NCBI GenBank assembly: GCA_900554895.1
Contig: USIX01000026.1
Coordinates: forward strand, 1 to 18,831
From: an uncultured Megamonas sp.
GTDB lineage: Bacteria > Bacillota > Negativicutes > Selenomonadales > Selenomonadaceae
Length of the DNA stretch: 18,831 nt
Direction: 5' to 3'
Positions 14,273 through 18,831 of the stretch are shown in pieces; position 1 is the first letter of the stretch, and every line of letters begins with the position of its first letter. The translations under genes were made by a program, and so were the position numbers. Below the pieces are notes generated by a model. It saw only the letters and a list, made by a program, of their open reading frames with translations, was not told where the DNA came from and made no database searches.

Positions 14273-15496
14273 TCAGCTGAAGAATAATTCGTGCAGGAAA
14301 CCGATAAGGCTGAAGCCTTCAACCGTATCTTCGCCTGTAACCATATCAATGCTGCCGATGACCGTATCATGATAAATCAAATCGACTGTACCGACTTTCG
14401 TGCCGGCAGGACAAGGTGCTTCGATATAATTTTTCGTCAAATTCAGCTTATAGGTAAAATCTTCAGCTTTTTCGTGCTTCATTACAGGATAGGTAAAGTC
14501 TTGCACGGGTTTTACGGTAATTTCGGAAACAGTACCGTTGTGTACGTATACGGTATCGGTGAGTTTGTCCGTATCCACCGTTTGCTGAGAAGCTATCTGT
14601 TTGAAACCGAAATCCAGCAGAGCACGGCTTTCGGTAAAACGGGCTCTGCTGTCAGATGTTTTTAGTACAACAGCAATTAAAGCACTGCCGTTTTTTTCAG
14701 CAGAAGCGACGAGGCAGCCGCCGGCGGCATCCGTATACCCGGTTTTTATGCCGGTGACATCGTCATAATTCCATAAAAGACGGTTGGTACTGCCGTAAAT
14801 ATCCTTGCGGTCGGCTGGTGATACCCAGTTGATTTGTTGTTCTTTTGTAGAAACTATTTTGCGGAATTTTGGATTTTTATAGCAGTAGGCGGCAATTTTG
14901 GCCAAATCGCGCGCCGTGGTATAGTGGTTCGGGTCGGTAAGACCGTGCGGATTGTTAAAATGCGTATTTACGGCACCGATGGATTTTGCTTTATCATTCA
15001 TCATTTCCACGAATTTTTCCATAGAGCCCTGTCCGATATAATAACCGACGGCAGCAGCACCGTCATTGCCAGAGGCTAACATAGTGGCCTGCAGCAATTC
15101 GGACATTTTTATCTGGTCGCCTTCGTTGAGATAAATGGCGGAGCCGTCTTCGCCGACAGCGCGCTTATCGACACTGACGATATCATCATCAGCGGCGTTT
15201 TCCAATCCCAGAATACAGGTCATCATTTTTGTTGTACTGGCAGGCATGAGTTTTTGGTCAGGATTTTTTTCATAGAGAATTCGTCCGGTACGGGCATCTA
15301 TTAGAATAGCGGCATACGCTGTCATATCTTTTAAATTATCGGCGGTAACGGGAATATACGGTTTCGTTTCGTCAACCGGCGGTGCGTCATCAACAATGCT
15401 GCCGGTTGCATGTGCTACAGGTGCAAAAATCTGGATAAAAATCAGCAGAAATATGAAAAAACGCTGGATATAGGAGTTGTAATGTAACTGTTTCAC
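14273..15496 (-). CDS. D-alanyl-D-alanine carboxypeptidase (PBP5/DacF type)
   Basis: A 407-residue exported low-molecular-weight penicillin-binding protein that trims the terminal D-alanine from peptidoglycan stem peptides. An N-terminal hydrophobic segment (about 13-27) ends in AHA near residue 30, a likely signal peptidase site. The three active-site motifs are complete: STTK (87-90), SGN (142-144) and KTG (251-253). A PBP5-type C-terminal beta domain follows, and the last residues (GFSLIGFLHELFF) form an amphipathic membrane-anchoring helix. I place the start at GTG 15496, giving a GTGA 4-base overlap with the thioesterase stop; a longer in-frame start at 15544 would overlap the upstream gene by 52 bases and precede the signal peptide by extra polar residues. 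Confidence 0.92.
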   Translation of the reverse strand: MKQLHYNSYIQRFFIFLLIFIQIFAPVAHATGSIVDDAPPVDETKPYIPVTADNLKDMTAYAAILIDARTGRILYEKNPDQKLMPASTTKMMTCILGLENAADDDIVSVDKRAVGEDGSAIYLNEGDQIKMSELLQATMLASGNDGAAAVGYYIGQGSMEKFVEMMNDKAKSIGAVNTHFNNPHGLTDPNHYTTARDLAKIAAYCYKNPKFRKIVSTKEQQINWVSPADRKDIYGSTNRLLWNYDDVTGIKTGYTDAAGGCLVASAEKNGSALIAVVLKTSDSRARFTESRALLDFGFKQIASQQTVDTDKLTDTVYVHNGTVSEITVKPVQDFTYPVMKHEKAEDFTYKLNLTKNYIEAPCPAGTKVGTVDLIYHDTVIGSIDMVTGEDTVEGFSLIGFLHELFFS

Positions 15497-15927
15497 GGAT
15501 GTATCGGTCCTATCACAAAAAATGTACCGCGTGCTTTGGCGCATAATTGTTTAGCAGTGTTGAAAACTTCACATTCGGCAACAAGCGTGCTTCTGCCGTT
15601 ATGGATGATTTTGCCTTTTACAAGAGCAGTATCAGCCTGATTTATCGATTTTATAACATTGATATTGAAATCAAGCGTAACTACTTTTTTGCCAAGGCTT
15701 AAACAGGCAGCTCCCATGGCCATATCGCACAGCGACATGATGACGCCGCCATGAGCGATGCCGTAAACATTTGTATGTTCGTGCTGTATTTTAAGAGCAA
15801 CGCATACGTTTCCTTCCTTGATGGAAATAATATCTACACCTAAATGACTGGTAAATGGATTGTCATCATAGAAATGATTGATGTAATCATTGATGGATTT
15901 GTCATCGTACGATGAAGATGTATTCAT
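15493..15927 (-). CDS. PaaI-type hotdog-fold thioesterase
   Basis: A 144-residue hotdog-fold protein of the PaaI/YdiI type, which hydrolyses acyl- or aryl-CoA thioesters. The core HEHTNVYGIAHGGVIMSLCD (about 50-69) contains the H-G-G turn and the acidic residue of the active site, followed by VTLDFNINVIKSI and the late ARGTFFVI strand. No signal peptide is seen. The ATG at 15927 has AGGTGA 6 bases upstream, and a good promoter lies at 15960-15988. It is the first gene of a unit with the carboxypeptidase and probably the AEC permease. The substrate is unknown. Confidence 0.87.
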   Translation of the reverse strand: MNTSSSYDDKSINDYINHFYDDNPFTSHLGVDIISIKEGNVCVALKIQHEHTNVYGIAHGGVIMSLCDMAMGAACLSLGKKVVTLDFNINVIKSINQADTALVKGKIIHNGRSTLVAECEVFNTAKQLCAKARGTFFVIGPIHP

Positions 15928-15959
15928 AAAATCACCTATTCTTTTTTGAGATAAAATTT

Positions 15960-15988
15960 ATTATAAATTAGTATAAAAGGCATTTCAA
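15960..15988 (-). promoter_or_regulatory. Promoter of the thioesterase-carboxypeptidase unit
   Basis: On the minus strand, TTGAAA (15983-15988) and a perfect TATAAT (15960-15965) are separated by exactly 17 bases, 33 bases upstream of the thioesterase start codon. Confidence 0.8.
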
Positions 15989-16066
15989 TAAGTTGATGAT
16001 ATTTTTTAGAAAAACTTTATGTTATTATGAAGTAAGAATAAAAATTTAAATTATGAGGTGATATGT

Positions 16067-16702
16067 ATGGCATATAAAGTGTATCTGTTTGATTTTGATT
16101 ATACACTTGCTAATGCGGAAACAGGTATTGTGAAATGCTTTAAACTGCTTATGCAGCAGGAGCATTATTTTATACCGCCGGATGATGAAATAAAAAAAAC
16201 TATCGGGTTGCCGATGATTGAAGCGATACGTGTATTATTCAAAGAAAATGATGATGGATTATTGCATGGGCTTAGAGATAAATATACAGTGTTTGCCGAT
16301 ATACACATGACAGCAAATACAGTGCTTTATCCACAGACGATACCGGTATTACAGCGGATAAAAGCATGTGGCGCCAAGACAGCGATTATTTCCAGTAAAA
16401 CGCGCAGACGTATTATGCAGACTTTAACACGCGACAAGATAACGGATTTAGTGGAATTCGTCATCGGAAGCGAAGATGTAAGAACGCATAAGCCGTCGCC
16501 GGAAGGAATATTGATGGCAAAGGAACGATTTCATATAGACAAAAAAGATATATTGTATGTAGGTGACAATGTGGTTGACGGAGAAGCGGCACGAAATGCC
16601 GGAGTGGATTTTGCCGCTGTACTGACAGGAAACAATGTACGGGAGGACTTCTTAAATATGCCGCATATAAAAATCATGAATACACTGGATGAATTGTTTT
16701 GA
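16067..16702 (+). CDS. HAD-family phosphatase (phosphoglycolate phosphatase-like)
   Basis: A 211-residue haloacid dehalogenase superfamily hydrolase of subfamily IA. Motif I is DFDYT (Asp9 nucleophile, Asp11), motif II is IISSKT, the conserved lysine lies in HKPSPEG, and motif IV is GDNVVDGEAARNAG. A helical cap lies between motif I and motif II. It probably removes phosphate from a small metabolite such as phosphoglycolate, a nucleotide or pyrophosphate; the sequence does not decide. The start is ATG 16067, with GAGGTG 6 bases upstream; a GTG at 16058 is part of that binding site and is unlikely. It is a single-gene unit divergent from the thioesterase gene. Confidence 0.88.
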   Translation: MAYKVYLFDFDYTLANAETGIVKCFKLLMQQEHYFIPPDDEIKKTIGLPMIEAIRVLFKENDDGLLHGLRDKYTVFADIHMTANTVLYPQTIPVLQRIKACGAKTAIISSKTRRRIMQTLTRDKITDLVEFVIGSEDVRTHKPSPEGILMAKERFHIDKKDILYVGDNVVDGEAARNAGVDFAAVLTGNNVREDFLNMPHIKIMNTLDELF

Positions 16703-16756
16703 AAAATAAAAAATTCCTGTACGGATTTAAAATCAGTACGGAAAATCCATTGTATT

Positions 16757-16797
16757 AGTTGTTCATTTTTCTTTATATCAAAGAAAAATGAACAACT
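16757..16797. repeat. Perfect 18-bp inverted repeat (long hairpin)
   Basis: AGTTGTTCATTTTTCTTT (16757-16774) and its exact reverse complement (16780-16797) flank a 5-base loop ATATC. The stem is longer than the window's terminators and has no T-run on its 3' side on either strand, so it is not a standard terminator. It lies 54 bases after the HAD gene and about 55 bases before the pxpA operator. Confidence 0.75.
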
Positions 16798-16852
16798 GGC
16801 ATAGAAAATATAGTTGAGTATGAAAAGATAGTATGATAATTTCTTTGTAATA

Positions 16853-16862
16853 ATGTATACAT
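16853..16862. promoter_or_regulatory. Palindromic operator candidate upstream of pxpA
   Basis: ATGTATACAT is a perfect 10-bp palindrome ending 12 bases before the TTTACA -35 box, the same core and the same spacing as before the AGCS symporter promoter near 6764. It is probably bound by the same dimeric regulator. Confidence 0.5.
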
Positions 16863-16874
16863 AATATTGACATA

Positions 16875-16903
16875 TTTACAATAAGCTGTGAATAAATTAT
16901 AAT
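16875..16903 (+). promoter_or_regulatory. Promoter of the pxpA unit
   Basis: TTTACA (16875-16880) and a perfect TATAAT (16898-16903) are separated by 17 bases. A TTGACA at 16867 is 25 bases from the -10 box and is too far. Transcription would start near 16910, leaving a leader of about 90 bases. Confidence 0.72.
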
Positions 16904-16923
16904 ATTATTTAACGATAAAAGGC

Positions 16924-16961
16924 AAAGATGCTGGACAATTTTACATTCAGCATCTTTTTTT
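16924..16961 (+). terminator. Leader terminator before pxpA
   Basis: AAAGATGCTG (16924-16933) pairs perfectly with CAGCATCTTT (16948-16957) around a 14-base loop and is followed by T-run to 16961. It lies between the promoter and pxpA. An ATG (16928) sits in the ascending arm, with AAAAGG 5 bases upstream, and opens a frame that continues in phase into pxpA. Confidence 0.72.
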
Positions 16962-16999
16962 ATACGGAATTTTTAATAGAAAAGAGAAAGGATGCTATT

Positions 17000-17761
17000 A
17001 TGACGGTTAAAGTTGATTTGAATAGTGATTTGGGAGAAAGTTTCGGTATTTATAAAATCGGTAATGACAGCGAAGTTTTAAAGTACGTAAGTTCAGCCAA
17101 TATTGCCTGCGGATTGCATGCCGGCGACCCGTTCGTCATGCACAAAACGGTAAGACTGGCTCTGGAAAACAATACGGCAATCGGTGCTCATCCCGGTTAT
17201 ATGGATTTAAACGGGTTCGGCCGCCGCAAGATGGATTTGTCGCCGCAGGAAGTATACGATTTGATTGTTTATCAAGTGGGAGCTCTCGCGGCGTTCGTAA
17301 AGGCGGAAGGCGGAAAAATGCAGCATGTCAAACCGCACGGAGCGCTTTATAATACGGCTGCTAAAGATGAAAAATTGGCGGTAGCTATTGCAAAAGCAGT
17401 CTATGATGTAAATCCAAAGCTTATTCTATACGGACTTGCCGGAAGCTGGCTTATTAAAGCCGGTGAAAAAATCGGGCTTAAGACGGCAAGCGAAGTTTTT
17501 GCCGACAGAACGTACCAGGAAGACGGTTCACTTACACCGCGCAGTCAGCCGAATGCTATGATTACGGATGATGATAAAGCGATTGCTCAGGTTTTGGGTA
17601 TGGTAAAAACAGGAGAAGTGAAAACTGCTTCCGGGAAAATAATCAAAGTAAAAGCCGATACGGTATGTATTCATGGGGACAGCCAGAAGGCCTTGGCTTT
17701 TGCACAGAAAATAAATGACGCATTAAAGCAGGAAAATATTACTATGCAGTCGTTTATTTAA
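17000..17761 (+). CDS. pxpA: 5-oxoprolinase subunit A (LamB/YcsF family)
   Basis: A 253-residue LamB/YcsF protein, the PxpA subunit of the prokaryotic ATP-dependent 5-oxoprolinase, which with PxpB and PxpC opens 5-oxoproline (pyroglutamate) to glutamate. Typical motifs are [13 protein letters not shown] (6-18), [11 protein letters not shown] (34-44), [16 protein letters not shown] (about 60-75), [10 protein letters not shown], and [22 protein letters not shown]. The start is ATG 17000, with AAAGGA 7 bases upstream. An in-frame ATG at 16928 inside the leader hairpin would add 24 residues that do not match the family. The transporter gene 26 bases downstream and the known B. subtilis ycsF-ycsG order support a 5-oxoproline unit. 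PxpB and PxpC would be expected beyond the window. Confidence 0.93.
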   Translation: MTVKVDLNSDLGESFGIYKIGNDSEVLKYVSSANIACGLHAGDPFVMHKTVRLALENNTAIGAHPGYMDLNGFGRRKMDLSPQEVYDLIVYQVGALAAFVKAEGGKMQHVKPHGALYNTAAKDEKLAVAIAKAVYDVNPKLILYGLAGSWLIKAGEKIGLKTASEVFADRTYQEDGSLTPRSQPNAMITDDDKAIAQVLGMVKTGEVKTASGKIIKVKADTVCIHGDSQKALAFAQKINDALKQENITMQSFI

Positions 17762-17787
17762 ATTTTATTCAGTTAAGAAGGGAATGT

Positions 17788-18831
17788 ATGCTTATGAGTA
17801 ATAAAAGCGGTTTTAATTGGAGTGTTCTGATGGGAGCAGCCTTTTTGATGGCCACTTCTTCTATTGGACCGGGCTTCTTGACGCAGACTACAGTATTTAC
17901 GCAAACGCTTTTAGCAAGTTTTGGTTTCGTTATTTTAATTTCCATTATTCTGGATATCGGGGCACAGCTCAATGTCTGGCGCGTAATTGGTATATCCGGC
18001 AAACGCGGTCAGGATGTCGCCAATATGGTTATGCCTGGACTGGGTTATCTTGTGGCAGTGCTCATTGTAATGGGCGGTTTAGGTTTTAATATCGGTAATA
18101 TTGCCGGTGCAGGCATGGGATTTAACGTCATGTTCGGTATAGATACGGTAACAGGTGCAATAATCAGTGCCGTTATAGCCGTTTCCATATTTGTATTTAA
18201 GGAAGCGGGTAAACTGATGGATAAATTTACGCAGATTGCTGGTTTTGTAATGATATTTTTAACTTTATATGTTGCAATTTCCTCTGCACCGCCGGTAGGT
18301 GAGGCTGTAGCTAAAACTTTTATGCCGGATGTTATCGACCCGATGGCAATTGTTACACTTGTTGGAGGGACTGTAGGTGGCTACATAACTTTTTCCGGTG
18401 GACATCGTCTTGTTGATGCCGGTATTGTTGGCAAAAAGGCATTGCCACAGATTACGAGAAGTTCCGTAACCGGCGTATGCGTAACGGGCGTTATGCGTGT
18501 TGTACTGTTTTTGGCGGCACTTGGCGTTATTTCACAAGGTTTCCAGCTTGACCCTTCCAACCCGCCAGCTTCCGTATTTAATCTTGCTGTGGGTAATGTC
18601 GGCTATAAAATTTTCGGCGTAGTAATGTGGGCAGCGGCTATTTCTTCCGTAATTGGTGCAGCGTATACTTCCGTATCATTTATCCGCAGTTTCAGTCCTA
18701 AAATTGAAAATAATTATCGCTGGTTTGTTATAGCGTTTATTGTATTTTCTACAGTTGTTTTTGCCATAGTAGGTCAGCCGGTAAAGACGCTTATTGTCGT
18801 AGGTACTTTAAATGGCTTAATTTTACCGATT
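17788..18831 (+). CDS. NRAMP-related transporter without metal-site residues, 3' end missing
   Basis: The frame is open from ATG 17788 to the window end, giving 348 visible residues of a multi-helix membrane protein related to NRAMP carriers and to B. subtilis YcsG next to pxpA. Helix 1 contains SIGPGFLTQTTVF (about 25-37). In metal-transporting NRAMPs this GPGFL is followed by the ligand motif DPGN, but here the aligned residues are TQTL. In helix 6 the M-P-H ligand motif is replaced by G-G-Y in GGTVGGYITF. Metal transport is therefore unlikely; uptake of 5-oxoproline or a related amino acid is inferred from the neighbour. An alternative start at ATG 17794 has a better distance (10 bases) from AAGAAGGGA. 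Confidence 0.87.
   Translation, partial: MLMSNKSGFNWSVLMGAAFLMATSSIGPGFLTQTTVFTQTLLASFGFVILISIILDIGAQLNVWRVIGISGKRGQDVANMVMPGLGYLVAVLIVMGGLGFNIGNIAGAGMGFNVMFGIDTVTGAIISAVIAVSIFVFKEAGKLMDKFTQIAGFVMIFLTLYVAISSAPPVGEAVAKTFMPDVIDPMAIVTLVGGTVGGYITFSGGHRLVDAGIVGKKALPQITRSSVTGVCVTGVMRVVLFLAALGVISQGFQLDPSNPPASVFNLAVGNVGYKIFGVVMWAAAISSVIGAAYTSVSFIRSFSPKIENNYRWFVIAFIVFSTVVFAIVGQPVKTLIVVGTLNGLILPI

Noticed and set aside
16703..16750. Possible terminator directly after the HAD gene
   Set aside because: The inverted match around 16714-16742 has a bulge and a mismatch and no T-run, so it cannot be supported as a terminator.

Overview
The window reads as a low-to-mid GC, densely packed bacterial chromosome segment of Firmicutes type. 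Ribosome binding sites are strong purine-rich ones, several starts are TTG or GTG, intrinsic terminators carry long T-tracts, and HPr keeps the regulatory serine used by the HprK/CcpA system. The gene mix suggests an anaerobic or fermentative gut-type organism. My tentative guess is a Negativicutes (Selenomonadales) member; nothing here proves it. I saw no tRNA, rRNA, CRISPR array, insertion sequence or phage gene.

Bases 1-4940 are the accessory part of a selenium-dependent molybdenum hydroxylase locus. In order: the 3' part of a xanthine/urate-type NCS2 permease, a YedF-like selenium protein, a MocA-type nucleotidyltransferase on the opposite strand, then yqeC-yqeB-xdhC as a tight run ending in a strong terminator. 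These families insert and mature the molybdenum cofactor and labile selenium of purine-type hydroxylases. The permease upstream fits purine catabolism; the hydroxylase subunits themselves are not in the window. Two features stand out: YedF has lost the cysteine of its TusA-like domain, and mocA is embedded antisense inside the cluster.

Bases 4948-6650 are a two-gene minus-strand unit (DUF554 membrane protein, then an ADP-ribosylglycohydrolase) with a good promoter. Bases 6736-8412 hold a sodium/alanine-type AGCS symporter behind a palindrome, a promoter and a leader terminator. Bases 8489-9819 encode an exported Pro/Arg/Lys-rich protein of unknown function. Bases 9833-10650 hold a stand-alone L-ribulose-5-phosphate 4-epimerase. 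Bases 10671-13270 hold ptsH-ptsI plus a small coiled-coil protein, with nested inverted repeats at the ptsH promoter. Bases 13299-15988 are a thioesterase / D-Ala-D-Ala carboxypeptidase / AEC permease unit on the minus strand. Bases 16067-16702 encode a HAD phosphatase, followed by a long perfect hairpin. From 16853 to the end is a 5-oxoproline unit: pxpA and an NRAMP-fold transporter lacking the metal ligands, cut by the window edge.

The most unusual signal is regulatory. The AGCS and pxpA units, about 10 kb apart, share the same upstream layout: an ATGTATACAT palindrome exactly 12 bases before the -35 box, a short leader, and an intrinsic terminator whose ascending arm contains an ATG with a Shine-Dalgarno-like sequence just before it. 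This looks like a common regulator plus a possible ribosome-sensitive terminator controlling amino-acid-related uptake genes.
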